Assembly (NCBI RefSeq): GCF_000005505.3
Contig: NC_016131.3
Coordinates: forward strand, 52,685,355-52,749,354
Source: Brachypodium distachyon
Lineage: Eukaryota > Streptophyta > Magnoliopsida > Poales > Poaceae
Direction of reading: 5' to 3'
Length of the DNA stretch: 64,000 nucleotides
This document shows, in pieces, positions 11,263 through 22,722 of the stretch. Every line of letters starts with the position of its first letter. Within the stretch, counting starts at the first letter, position 1. A program made the translations under genes and the position numbers. Under the pieces are notes generated by a model. The model was not told the DNA's origin. It worked only from the letters and a program-made list of their open reading frames with translations, and did no database searches.

Positions 11263-12089
11263 GCTAAGAAAAAAAATATACGAATAATAATAATTATACT
11301 ATGGACCAATGCTATTAAAGCCTAGCAATGAGCTTTGCAAGATTTGAACTATGAAACCAAGTTCCTGGAAATTGCAGAGGTGGCAGGAGGAGATTAGGAG
11401 GTGTGTTATTGATTGCTTCTCTAACTCGGGGGTTTGCACGGTCCACCCTATCAGGGGTGAGAAGAGAAGAGTTGAAAGGGAGTGAACGGACAACCACCAA
11501 CTCCGAACTTTATAAATAGGATTTAGGCCAGTAAATTGCCAAATATCTACGATCTTCGGACAAGGATAGCAACAAGGCCTAGAGTTTGGGAACATAACTT
11601 CCTAAAATTTGCATCATGGGGACGGGAATAGCTTGACAAGTTTTGTGACTAAACATGCCGCTCTACCAATGAATGTGTTTGGGTCTGCAACTACTAGCAG
11701 ACTGTCAACAAAATCTGAAGTCTGGGGGTAAAACTACCAAAAATCTGAATCCTGGGGATGAAATCAGCAAGAAGATCATCACATCAGCTATACTGCTCAT
11801 GAATAGCTACCTGAGTCAACATCAACTTTTGTATTTACACATCGTAGTATATTCTCCCTTTAATGTTTAGTGCGGAATAGGTGAAAATCAAGTCAGAAGA
11901 GCAGTGCATATGGTCCAGCAGACACCATGTGGTAACCTCAGAATTGCTGCTTTTAGATGTCCCGGATTCGAGAAGTCCAAGATCAGTAAACATGATGATA
12001 AAATCTGAAACATCCAAAGATGATTTCCTATAAATTTGTTGTAGATAGCACATCCAGACCTAGTGATTTTTGGACATATCAACATAGAA

Positions 12090-12850
12090 TTCAAGGACTG
12101 GACTTCTGACCAAGATTGTGTAGGGAAGCATAACAGGGGTAAGGTCTGAGACGGGTTCGGACAGACCAAACCTTTTGAGCCTTGCATATCATTACACGCA
12201 CATGGACAGCATGTGGCAACGAATGAGCAGACTCACGCTCACCTGATGGCAAGACTAGGAAAGTCTTGCTCCGTCTTGTCCTGGATGATGTGCCTAACAC
12301 CCAGCGCTCCTGCCTTCCTCCAGTCACGTGCATCGTCCTGGATGGTCTGTACCAGTCGGAAGACCTATGGCTGCTCACCATTGGAGGTACAGCCATGTTG
12401 GTGTTCCGAAAGCCACCAAGCTGTAAGCATGGTGATGGAAACCAACCCTTTTTCTGGCTGTTCAGTGTGAAGCGTACCACAGACGCCTGCCAAGTTGCGA
12501 TGTCATTGGCAGGTTGCGGCAGGCTGACTGGGGAGCGGCACCAGGAAAGGACCTTGTGCCAGACCTGGTGGAGAAGGAACGGCCAGAAAAGAGGTGCCGC
12601 ATAGTCTCTGGCGCCTGATTGCAGAGGAGGCAGGAGGCTGCGATGGGGAGATGGTGATGTGCCAGGTGCTCCACAATACCTGTCCTGGAGCACAAGCCGG
12701 ACGAGGAACTTGACCCGCAAGGATCCCCATGGGCCATGGCCTCCAGTTATCGCCGCAAGTTGAGCCGTTGAAGAGTGCGGTGTAGCAAAACATGGAGGTG
12801 AACTCTCCCTGGGCAGTCATGCGCCAGCGTGAGGAATCCGGCACCTTAGC
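12090..12850 (-). mobile_element. Degenerate LINE ORF2 C-terminal fragment
   Basis: Minus-strand frames contain PDSSRWRMTAQGEFT, HHLPIAASCLLCNQAPETM and KVLSWCRSPVSLPQP. These are the zf-RVT region that follows reverse transcriptase in Poaceae L1-type LINEs. The reading frame switches several times, so the copy is dead. It sits inside KAPP intron 8 in the same orientation as the gene. Confidence 0.75.
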
Positions 12851-14519
12851 GAGGGTAACGTGGCACAGCTGTCACGAAACATCAACATGCTGGACCAGCA
12901 CGGCAGGTCCCAGGGTACCGTAAATATGCTGGACCCAAGACTTGACTTGGGTAACCTCTATGGTGCAGCCTAGGCTGCTGCTAGCTAGGACCCACACCTA
13001 CAGTAGGGGTTCCTGCATAAGAAAAACTTATGTAAACAATTTGGAAACTATTTTTTGTGTCACTATGTTCAAGGGAATTAAGACCGTGGGTTTCCTGCAT
13101 ACGTATAAAGAATCTTAGGCAACCTTACACTTTTTATGTTTATATTGTTAACATATGAAACAAAGGGCTTCCATCTTAACGATAACTTGGTAGAGCACAG
13201 CGCAAAAGGGGTGAAGGATTATAAAAACTACACAACACTACCATCCGAACACATTTAATCCTGAATCAAACCTTGCAGTATATATTAAATGAATGAATTA
13301 GTAGGTAAACAAGAACAAATAGAAAGAAAAACAGAGAACCTCATACTGATGGTCGATTGCAGCTTCTGTCAAACTGAAAGCATATCTAAGAACATCAGAA
13401 GCATCTGAGCATGAAAGAACCTTTTCTTTTGTCTCATGCTGAGACAAAATATTTGCCACCTTTTCTGGAAGAATTCTAACAACCAAAAGGAACATCAGCT
13501 TTGCGCAATGTCCTTACAATGCTGAAAATAATCAGATCTAGAACAAGAGCAGATTTTGTTAGACCAAGCTAGTATGACAAACCCCTATGTTAGGATAAAA
13601 TACATCACACTGATGGAACAGATAAGCATAAAGACTAACTTGCTGGCAGCTCTAGCAGCTCCATCCCCACCATGTCCATCAAAAATTCCAAAGAGCCCAA
13701 ACTGCAAAGCAATTTTGGTATAATAAATAAGCATACAGTTATTTAAAACTTAACAAAAATAGCATAAGACTGAGAATTAACTTATTACTGACCTGCTCAA
13801 CACCTTGCAGAGGATACTGGCAAAAGCTGATGTCCTCCATTGGAAGTTTATTTCCACTTCAACGGACCACCATTGGATCAGATGTTATACCAACTCCAGC
13901 AGGAACACGTCGATTTTCCAGTGCAATGTGGACCTACAATAAGGTACCAGCGTGATGCAAGTGATGGAATAAGATCACCAATTAGCAGGTTGGGCTGGAT
14001 CCACTGCTACATAGTGCATAAATCAAGAAGCTTTAAAGAAGCCAATTTATTGAAAATATGGTTGATATAATAAATCAATGAACAATCAATGTATTTACAA
14101 TTTTCATGATGAAGACATCACAAATCAAATTATTTAAGCTCAACATTACCCAAGTTGTGTTGAGCAAACCCTTTTTCAACTTGAATAGGGTCAAATATGT
14201 GAAAATGATGGATACAATGGGCTGGTCTATGGCTCAGCAGGGGCTGAAAACCTCTGTATAAGCGTTGACAGAACTACGCTGCAACAGTTTGTACAGATGT
14301 CACTTTATTAGATTAATATTTTGTTCCGGGTTAATGGAACTACAGATGTAAGAGGAACCAGGAACTGTTCTGCGTAAGGAGTAGTAACCAAATTAGAACT
14401 TACCAATAAATGATAAACTTGGGTCCTGGCCTCCTTGGACCACCAAATTGATGTATATGACCATAAACTTTATAATGGCCATTTAAACGTAAAAATTTAA
14501 GAAAATAAATATACTCATG

Positions 14520-14617
14520 TACTCCCTCGGATCCATAAAAAGTGTCATCCACTTAGTACAAAATTTGTAATAACTTAGTACAAAATGAGCGACACTTTTT
14601 ATGGATCGGAGGGAGTA
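14520..14617. mobile_element. Stowaway MITE in KAPP intron 5
   Basis: A 98-bp near-perfect palindrome with ends tactccctcggatccataaa and its inverse. Internal arms are aagtgtcatccacttagtac and the complement. Confidence 0.85.
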
Positions 14618-14708
14618 AGTTCCAGGGGCTAGATTTGCTATGGGATCAAGTCCAGAAAAACATGCCATCCCTGGATCAACTCTCAATGATTTATTTCACA
14701 CCCCAATA

Positions 14709-14742
14709 AGCCCCCCCCCCCCCCCCCCCACACACACACACA
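14709..14742. repeat. Compound (C)n(CA)n microsatellite
   Basis: A run of about 20 C is followed by about six CA units, inside KAPP intron 5. Confidence 0.9.
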
Positions 14743-15194
14743 ATGGAGATTAACATCATAAACCAATTGTACCCCAATAGAGTAGGAAGTCAACAAAATA
14801 TTGCAGTAATCTTGAAGAAAAAGAAGATACTGGAAGCATATCAGGAACTTACAGATAGTTTTGATGAAGTCTCTAGAGCTATAATGTCACCGTCTGCTAG
14901 TTCGGCAGGCTCCCCCCAGTGTCTAGAACCATCATCTGGGTGGTGAACTGCTTGGGAGTTCAAGAATGTTCCATTCAAGCTGCCCATGTCCACAAGTTCC
15001 CACTTCATTGTCTGCAATACAGTAATGGTCACTTTTCACTGTTGAAAGGGAGTGGAAGAGAAACCAAAATGTGTATGCAGCATACAAGTAATGTGAAAGA
15101 CAAAGTAGATCGACAAATAACCTATGTGCAATTCTACTCAGCAGAAACAACTTACAAGAATATAGGTGCCAGAAGTATAGAAAGTTAATAGACA

Positions 15195-16486
15195 AGGATT
15201 TTTCCTAGAGTTTGAATCGTTGGTGTGATCCTACGTCTCCTTTTGAGAGGCTTGGTCAAGAAGACCTACGGGGACGCAAAATCGTCACCTTATCTCCTTG
15301 AACTAGGTCACCAAAACAATGCCCAATCACTCATGGTGGATTTTGAGGCAATCTCCAAGCCTAAACAAACTTCCTGCCTTCTCCATAAATCCCTTATTGA
15401 GTGGTCCAGGATAATCCAACCCAAATCTCCAAGAATCTCTCCCTAAAGATCAAATCTCAAAAGAACAAAAGAGAGCTCACTTGTGAAGCAGAAAGATGAT
15501 ACAAGAAATGGAAGAACTACTCGCCCCAAGAAGTGGGGAGGTCTCCAAAATTCTAGCCGTTGCACAGTGAAATCGACCTTCGGTACTACCGAACGAACTC
15601 ATGTCAGTAGTACCGAAGTTTGAAACAACGGGTAGTTCAATAATGAAAAGAACAGCTTGTTCAAAATCAGCAACCGGAGGTACTTACTGGAATTCATTCA
15701 GAGGTACCAACTATCAAAAGCCAGTCTCTGTCCTGGAACTAGGGTTTGCTCAGGTGTACCGAACCACAACAGAGAGCAACCTGCTCCGCTTAGCTGTTCC
15801 AACTCAAACTGTCAAACGTATCTGAAGAAACAGGCAAACTTGGACAGGGACCAAGTCCTGACTCGGAGGTACCGGATGACATCAGAACTTAACTACGTAG
15901 CATCAGGCTAACTTCGGTAGTACTGAACCGAAATCAATTGGTGGTACCGAAAGCTTACAGAGCCTCTGTTTGTGTTTGGAGGCTCTGGGTTTCTGGGAGA
16001 TTAAAACTCTGAGGTGCCAAACTGCTAGCAAATGCCACCGACCCTTTTCAGAGGTACCAGGCAGTTCCCATTTGAAACTTCCAAACCGATACTCAGCACT
16101 GGGATCAGTTCTCTAGATCAAGTCGATAGTACCGGGAGGGAGTCAGTCAGTAGTACTGAAACTCAACAGGGAAGAAAGATGAAGATGGAAAAAGATTTTC
16201 CTTGAGCACTTGGCAACTTATCTTTTCCTCAGTCGTTGACTAGTTCCCATCTTTTTAGTACGGCATTCCAAGGACGCAATGTGATCATGGATCACAAAAC
16301 CATAGAATCATCCTTAGTCTTGTTGTTTCTTTTCTAATCTTTCCAGGGGTCATCAACTATCCTTCCTTTGAGAATCTTTGGTCTAAAGACATGTCTAACA
16401 CCTTAACACACCCTTAGCCCCTTGCCCCTTGATTCAATTGTCACTAATCATCCATAACCCACTACGGGGGCATAGATGCACTTTCA
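15195..16486 (-). mobile_element. Copia-like LTR fragment (minus orientation) in KAPP intron 4
   Basis: Read on the minus strand it begins TGAAAGTGCATCTATGCCCC, a start shared by many grass Copia LTRs. It contains many gtaccgaa / cggtagtacc motifs. At the far end it stops near ggaaaaatccttgtctatt, where related LTRs would continue to a CACTTTCA terminus, so this end looks truncated. The left boundary is approximate. No internal coding domain is present. Confidence 0.5.
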
Positions 16487-17263
16487 AAATGGAGGAGAGC
16501 AAGCAGCTCAAAACTGAAGCAGCAATATAGACTAGATGGCCTTCCAATTTCACACTTTCAACTTGGTAAATGCTCAGAAACTTTTCATAATTACAGTCAA
16601 TGAAATAAGTATCTACTCATAATGAGTGTTTTACATCAATGAAGTGCTGATGGAAAAGGTAGCATGGCAAAGCTCCCCTGCAGAAATTGCTGTTGCTTAA
16701 GACTCAATGAATAGATTTACATGTTTCGCATTGTATTGTTGTATTACAAAATTAAGCAAACAAATTTAATATCGAAAGAATAATTTCAGGATTTTGCAAA
16801 TGATTACAAATTCTGTCTGTACCACCCTAGCAGACTACCAACCAGAATTGATCACTCATGAGTAAATTTAATCAGTGGGGATGTAATCTAACACAGATGA
16901 AAAAAAATCATGCATATGATATGATCCTATCACACAAAATGCCATTGTTACGATTCATCACCAACATCGACTTACTAAATTTTGGCAATGAGCTAAAAGG
17001 CTGTAGAAACAACCAATCAAATGGCTTAGAGTAAACTCTGTGATTGGGTAAGTAGCTGGAGTGTGTCGCTTTTTATAGGGGAAAACTGTAGGGGAGGCCC
17101 TGCCAGTAGCTAGAGTGTGGCCCACCCATAGTACTATTATGTCTTATCATCCACAGCTATGGTGTAAGAGCTTCTCGTATTCTATGAACCTATATGTGTC
17201 TTCTGGACATTGCTTCTCTACATATTTTTTGGTTCTTAATATATTCCAGTAGGGCTCTTCACT

Positions 17264-18037
17264 TGTCGCACCAGTGGCACCCAGGGTACCACCGTTGCAT
17301 AACGCGTGGGTCGCCTCACCCGCTCCCCGGAAGGATAGCGCCCCGGGCAGCACCGCACAAGCTGCCCGGCAAGCCACCAGCCTAGCAAGGCTAGCCAGGC
17401 TGCGGGGGTTGCCCTGGAAGGCAACAAGAGAATCCCCGTCTGGGCGCTCCCCGAGAAGGTCACTTGCCGGGGAGGGTGTCCCCGGGCGCGGGCGCTTGCT
17501 ACAAGGACGGTACCAAACAGACAGAGCATCGACGCCACGTGGCCGCCCGGCAGGTTCCCTGTGCGCAGGGCTCGTCAGGGCAAGGAGTGAAGCGCAAGCA
17601 AGCATTTAATGTTCCGACAGAAAGGGGATTCCCCGTCTAGTCAGCCCACAGTGACTGGCCCGCTGTGAACGAGTTCTTTGCTCGCCATTTGTCATCCATC
17701 CTTGAGTATAAAAGGAGGACCATTGTCCACGGTCAAAGGGGTCGGTTCCTGTCTAGTTTTAGCCGAAAATAGCAAGTAGCCCTTAGCTAGAAAGGAGAGA
17801 GCACCCAAGGACTCCCCTGGCAACCTGTAAATCCTCGTTCATTGGTTAATAAAAGCACAGAAGCAGGACGTAGGGTTTTACACCTCAGGGTGGCCCGAAC
17901 CTAGGTAAAAGCGATCTTGTGTTCCGTCACGCTTGACATTGGCCTCGCCGGCGATCGCCGGAGCGATCCCCGACGCCCTCTGCCGAACCTAAAGGGGGTG
18001 CCGCCCACCCCCGGTGTCTACGCCCCGGGCTACGACA
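17264..18037 (+). mobile_element. Solo LTR, 774 bp, in KAPP intron 4
   Basis: The termini are TGTCG...CGACA, a perfect 5-bp inverted repeat of the TG...CA type. They are flanked by tcact (17259-17263) and ccact (18038-18042), a 5-bp target duplication with one transition. Inside are a TATA box (gtataaaagg near 17706) and an AATAAA-like motif (aataaaagc near 17850), as expected for U3-R-U5 in plus orientation. No gag-pol follows, so it is a solo LTR. Superfamily not assigned. Confidence 0.75.
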
Positions 18038-19495
18038 CCACTAATGTTCCAATAAAATAGAGTTAAATGTGGAAGATAAGTGCAGAGAATTCCTGAACAG
18101 CATACCTTCGAATTCCAGTTTATCTGAGCATGCTTCCCTGACACTTCAGAGTCCCTCAACACCAACTCACTTGGGGGAACCCTTCCAAGAGTTATTGGGA
18201 GTGTAGGACTAGTTGACTGTCGAGAACAGCTTATTCCCTGACATGGGCCAGCTATGACCTCTAAATCTAGGCAGCTTCCTGCACTTCTAGCAAAAGGTTG
18301 GATGAAATTGGCATATAAATGCCAACCTTTGCAAGGCATGGGCTAGTAAATGATAAAATCAAGTTTGATGAATATCTTACGATGTGCATTATCCTTCAGT
18401 GGAATGCTGCCATTACGAGTATCCTCTCCAGAATCCCCTCTTTTGTGCTTTTGATCAGGTGAAGGCCGACTTGTCTGTCGTGTAGACCTAAGTGTGCTTC
18501 CCAAATGGATCTCTTCAGAAGTTTCATTTCTGACATCAATTACATGAATTTCTCCTACAAATCTCATAGCAATTGTCAGTACAGGAAAAAATGGCATTGC
18601 TTGTATAATTGATCTGAGTGATCCAGCCAAGACAGGACAAACTGAAGAAAGGTGTTTTTCCAAGTAGGGTACCTTGTATAGAGGTGTCAGCTATACCATG
18701 AATTCTGGGTGAAGAGTCACTCCTGTTTGTTTGAATCTTCAAAGATTATCCAACAAAACTTCCAGGAAAACTGTTACTTTGGCAAGAGTGATCATCCAAA
18801 TTTTCAGGGAGAAGAGGCCCACTTAGATCCTCATACTGCAAAGGAAGCGTCTGCAGATTATGTGGGATGATTTGTCAACAAACATCTCAGCATATAATTG
18901 GGCTTTCAAAGAACTTGTTTAGCAGTCTAAAAAAAGTGAAACCCCTTGATGCCAGTCCATTCTCTATGCAGGCAAGTAACCTAAACAGTGGGATTCTTGT
19001 CACCCTAGCCCTATTGTTTGACTGATTGAATCTAGAAGCTACTCACGGAACTGGAAAAGTTAATTATTTTAAAATGCCTGAAAAAACAACACATAAGGTT
19101 GAGTGTGGCATCCCAAATACTTGTAAGTCGTTTTACTTATCACAAATGTAGCTTCTAATAACTTCATACCTCTATCAACACAACTTAACGCCATGCCAAT
19201 GCTGAAGCAGACAAGTGGAACTAACTACAAAACTTGCCTATTTCATCAAACTTTGACAGTGACACGAAAGCAATCGAGACAAACTACTAATGCAAATAAG
19301 CTCATCTAGATTGATAATCCTGTCAGAGTAACTTTTAGAAAACTACATATGTACTATATAACAGTAGAAACTATCAGAAATCTGCACCTTTGAGATTTCA
19401 TTTCACAAAACAAGGCTGACGAATAGACCCACCATACACTATATCCAGTGTGCGGACAAAGTAGGGTTTCTTATTAAAGAATGTTCGCGCACAAG

Positions 19496-19647
19496 CAGGG
19501 GCGGAGCTTCAGACAGAACATTTGTGTAATTTCATTCAATGTGTGTTATTGAGGACAGATTGCTGATTAAGCTTCAAAATATTGACACTTAAATTACCAA
19601 ATTCATACTCTTGCACCTTCTAATTTTCACTCCAAGCTACGCTACTG
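19496..19647. mobile_element. hAT-type MITE in KAPP intron 1
   Basis: The left end caggggcggagcttcag and the right end (reverse) cagtagcgtagcttggag are imperfect inverted repeats. Flanks cgcacaag and tgcacaaa agree at 6 of 8 positions, both differences being transitions, consistent with an old 8-bp hAT duplication. Confidence 0.65.
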
Positions 19648-19852
19648 TGCACAAAGTGTGATTTTGTGAAATGGGATCGGTGCACTGCTCTGGCATTTTG
19701 GCCATTATATGTGTGGTTTTCTGCAATTTCATCAATCAGTGATGATATCAAGATTTTGCATAGGGGAAAAAATAAAACCAAAAATGGGACTCAACCTTCC
19801 AAAAATCAGTTGTGTTGCTGAATGTGTCTGCTTACACAAGCATGCTGTGCAG

Positions 19853-20099
19853 GAATGAGGAAGCGACCAAATGCTATCTGAACGTTCCAGATCAGAGTAT
19901 GAGTACTCCTGGAGGCCAGAGATCCTGCATATGGAAAAGGAGCAGAGTGGACGTGCTCCAGAGAAGACTGGACTACTGGAGCTGCAGCACTCGGTGATGG
20001 ATTCAGTAAATGACACTACGGAGAAAAGGCAGAGGGACACGCGGGGTGGTGACACCCATCTCGTGAAGAGTGGTGCGGTGAGGATTAGACGACCAGCAG
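19853..20099 (+). other. Coding-like exon of unknown origin, antisense to KAPP intron 1
   Basis: A plus-strand open segment encodes charged, gene-like protein (SWRPEILHMEKEQ, SVMDSVNDTTEKRQR, HLVKSGAVRIRRPA). It ends at a good donor (cag|gtgagc) and is preceded by acceptor-like AGs near 19852-19859. I do not recognise the family. It may be a captured exon or a remnant of another gene. Confidence 0.3.
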
Positions 20100-20676
20100 G
20101 TGAGCTCAGAAAGGCCTAGGAAGACACTTTTCACCCTTCTCCTTTTTCATTTTCAGATGTCTTTTCATTCATTTTTTTCCCATCGTTTTAGACTTTTTCA
20201 ACAACACCAAAGAAAGAAATTTATCAAAATGTTCACCTAAAAACTACAAGAAGACTTGTTATGCTCATATATTAATTTGTATTTTGTGATACATATTTGG
20301 CTGTCCTAAACTACATTGCTACAAGAAAGTAACTCGCAAACGAAAAAAATATGAACAAATAGAAAACTTTACAATCGTTCATAATTTTGAAGTTTTCTGA
20401 TTCAATAGTACATGGATTGATATCCAACACTTGATAAGTCAATCTGACATACAAGGACGGGATGTCTGCTATTTGGGACTTCAGTACAATTTCATGTGAA
20501 ATTTCAAATATTACACGTGCTGATTACTCCAATAAGTACTGGATGGAATTTTTGGACAGAGAAAATGGTCCTCAGCATATCTGTACAAAATCACACATTT
20601 TTGTATTTTCCAATATGATAAGTCAATGAACTTGCGTGCAATTGATATAGCAATCAACATATTGTTTTTCTCATAC

Positions 20677-20722
20677 TGATTGAAGTCATCCTTTTTTTTG
20701 CGCACATTGATTGAAGTCATCC
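20677..20722 (-). mobile_element. 16-bp T-rich insertion between 15-bp direct repeats
   Basis: Two perfect copies of tgattgaagtcatcc (20677-20691 and 20708-20722) flank only ttttttttgcgcacat. On the minus strand this is an A-tailed stub, consistent with an extreme 5' truncation of a retroposon. Replication slippage is the alternative. Confidence 0.5.
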
Positions 20723-20801
20723 AAATTGGCATAACTGTCTGGACTCTGGAGGACACTCTAATCAACATCTACATAGACTTCAACGATTACCATGGCCAAA
20801 C

Positions 20802-21092
20802 CAAAGCCCCTAAATACTCCCTCCGTTTCTTAAAGATTGGTATATTAGTTTTCAGTAAGACAAGTCTTTGACCACAAATTACTATGTCAAGGTGTGGTTT
20901 ATATGACATGAAATTAGTATCGCTAGATTCGTTATCAAAAGTACTTCATGATACTTGTGGTTTCATGTCATATAAACCACACTTTAACAGAGTACTTTTT
21001 GGTCAAAACCTTGTCTTAATGAAAGCTAATATGCCAACCTTTAAGGAATGGAGGGAGTATCTTTTTTTTTGCGGAAACAAAGCCCCTAAATA
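20802..21092. mobile_element. 245-bp Stowaway-like foldback MITE plus T-tract inside a 15-bp duplication
   Basis: The MITE (20815-21059) has ends tactccctccgtttcttaaag and ctttaaggaatggagggagta. Its long internal inverted arms include gtggtttatatgacatgaaa and the complement. The whole block plus a tcttttttttttgcggaaa segment lies between two copies of caaagcccctaaata (20802-20816 and 21078-21092). That duplication is far longer than the TA expected for Stowaway and suggests a second, retroposon-type event. Confidence 0.65.
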
Positions 21093-21923
21093 TCAGTGTG
21101 GGAAATAAACCAGTAACCTATCCATCAACACTGGATAATCCACCAATGTTCTCCAAAGAGAACGAAGAGAAGAACAAACTAGCGAGAACAACCCCATGGC
21201 CGATGCTAACGTGGCACCAAGAACCCCATGCGCAGTCAAACCAACCCTTGTCTATAGCACAATCCTCCAAGAGAATACCGGGACCACCGATTCGCGTCAA
21301 GAAACACCTGGATTTCGGCTGCCGACATTTGATTGTGGATCACGCGATAGAGAAATAGGAGAGAAGGGAGCGAGAGAGCTTGGATCTCGACCTGACTTAC
21401 GGCCGGCGGGTAGTCGACCTCGCAGTGGCGCCGGTGCCGCCGCCGCCATTGCCGACAGGCAAATATGGCGAGCACGAGGACGACGAGGGCGGCTATGGCA
21501 CCGCCTAGGAGGGCTAGTAGAGGGACGGGCATAGAAAGTAGGGGGAGGTGAGCGGACGAAGCTAGGGTGGCTGCATTGCCACCGCCATGTGTATCCCGGT
21601 GGTTTTCTCTCTTCGCTTTCCTGCAAGTCTATGTTTGGGCAATGGGCCCTTTTTCTTTTCAAACCATTCCTACGTTAATTTTCAACGAGTACTTCCTCTG
21701 CTTCTAAGTCAGACCAGTTGTAATATACGGAGTACAAGTTTTTAGAGTTTTTTTCAATCCTAAATGAGAACTGAAAAATTTCGTTAAATCAAACAAAACT
21801 TAATTGAAATCTTTCTGTAACTTTGATTTAAACTGAGTTAACCCAAAATGGAATTTAAATTTGATTTATACTTTCTCCTCTGGTTTGTTATTATTTTATT
21901 TAAATTCTGCATATTTAAATACG

Positions 21924-22040
21924 TATTCCCTCCGTCGCATAATTCTTGTCTCAAATTTGATTAAAAATGGATGTATCTGTTACTAAAAAGTGTTTAGATA
22001 CATGTTATATTTCGACAAGAATTATGAAACGGAGAGACTA
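21924..22040. mobile_element. Stowaway MITE upstream of KAPP
   Basis: 117 bp with ends tattccctccgtcgcataattcttgtc and gacaagaattatgaaacggagagacta. It belongs to the same subfamily as 8603-8719. Confidence 0.85.
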
Positions 22041-22097
22041 CCTTTGAATATTCCTGATTTTTCAAAGTCGAATCGGTGTCCGATATAAGTTTATATA

Positions 22098-22587
22098 GGG
22101 AAACTTGGCCACATCACACAGTTATTTTCTGGCCTTTGCCGAAACACACCAACGGATTGTGTCTTTGCTCAATATCATTACAATTTTGTGGTCATTTGAC
22201 ATAACAAACTGTCAACCCCAAAACGGAAAGTTTGACTTTTTTATTTCTCTGGATGACGCTTTTTGCTTGGGAGGATGATGGTTTTGAACAAAAAAAATCT
22301 CTAGAAATTTTGGCCCCAAAGGCAGTACAAAAGTATCGACTTTGAACATAATTTGATTACAAAATTGGTCATTATTTAGCCACAGGTCGAACAATAACAT
22401 TTCACAAAATCATAGGTTTAAATTTCAGGTCTGGGTATCGTGGAAAAAGTGAAACTTTCCGTTTTAGGCGAAGCAGTGTGTTGTGGCAAATGGCCACGAA
22501 ATTGTAATGGAACTGGACAAAGAAGCAATCCGGCGAAGTGTTTCGGCAAAGGCTAGAAAATAATTATGTCTTGTGGCCAATTTCCCC
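22098..22587. mobile_element. 490-bp foldback MITE, probably MULE-derived
   Basis: Two arms of about 140 bp (from gggaaacttggccac inward, and the inverse ending gtggccaatttcccc) are imperfect inverted repeats. They share blocks such as ttttctggcctttgccgaaacac and aaaacggaaagttt. The flanks gtttatata (22089-22097) and atttatata (22588-22596) match at 8 of 9 positions. A 9-bp target duplication with long TIRs points to Mutator-like origin. Confidence 0.75.
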
Positions 22588-22662
22588 ATTTATATATGGG
22601 CCAGAAAAATATTTCCGCCCAAAGCCCCAAAGGCTAGAAATAAAGTAAATCAAATAGACTTA

Positions 22663-22722
22663 TACTCCCTCCCTCCCATATTACATTAAGTGACTCAAAT
22701 TTGTTCAAATATGAATGTATCT
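22663..22722 (+). mobile_element. Left half of a Stowaway MITE, cut by the following element
   Basis: The segment starts tactccctccctcccatatt and proceeds through tgaatgtatctat as in the copy at 24643-24759. It then breaks abruptly into GC-rich aagcccggaagc sequence. The right half is not found beyond the insertion. Confidence 0.6.

Larger units (their letters stand above)
10107..21532 (-). pseudogene. KAPP: Kinase-associated protein phosphatase (KAPP; TM + FHA + PP2C), broken copy
   Basis: Thirteen exons can be traced: 21532-21401, 18835-18673, 18554-18381, 18278-18106, 15011-14853, 13933-13793, 13701-13640, 13475-13340, 11073-10979, 10805-10690, 10607-10478, 10389-10335 and 10255-10107. 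Exon 1 encodes a type I anchor (MPVPLLALLGGAIAALVVLV plus an Arg-rich stop). Exons 4-5 encode the FHA domain (LGRVPPSELVLRDSEVSGKH; DMGSLNGTFLNSQ). Exons 6-13 encode the PP2C (PMEDISFCQ, FDGHGGDGAA, TEDHR). The joins keep phase, yet there are four lesions: TAA in exon 2 (18746-18748), TGA in exon 6 (13859-13861), the PP2C SDGLWD motif changed to SDELWD (10383-10385), and a 1-nt deletion at about 10210 shifting the C-terminus. KAPP binds phosphorylated receptor kinases through FHA and dephosphorylates them. This copy cannot make the full protein. The exon 1 to exon 2 join is the least certain. Confidence 0.88.

Noticed and set aside
12091..12720. A 209-codon minus-strand frame as a separate gene
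   Set aside because: Its recognisable pieces belong to a frameshifted LINE ORF2. There is no start context or gene structure.
15070..15075. aaatg flanking 15076 and 16487 as a target duplication for the Copia-like LTR
   Set aside because: The 5-bp match may be chance, and the sequence after 15076 does not look like the expected LTR terminus.
17147..17609. Open frames of 111-152 codons on both strands
   Set aside because: They lie mostly inside the solo LTR, overlap each other, and show no recognisable protein.
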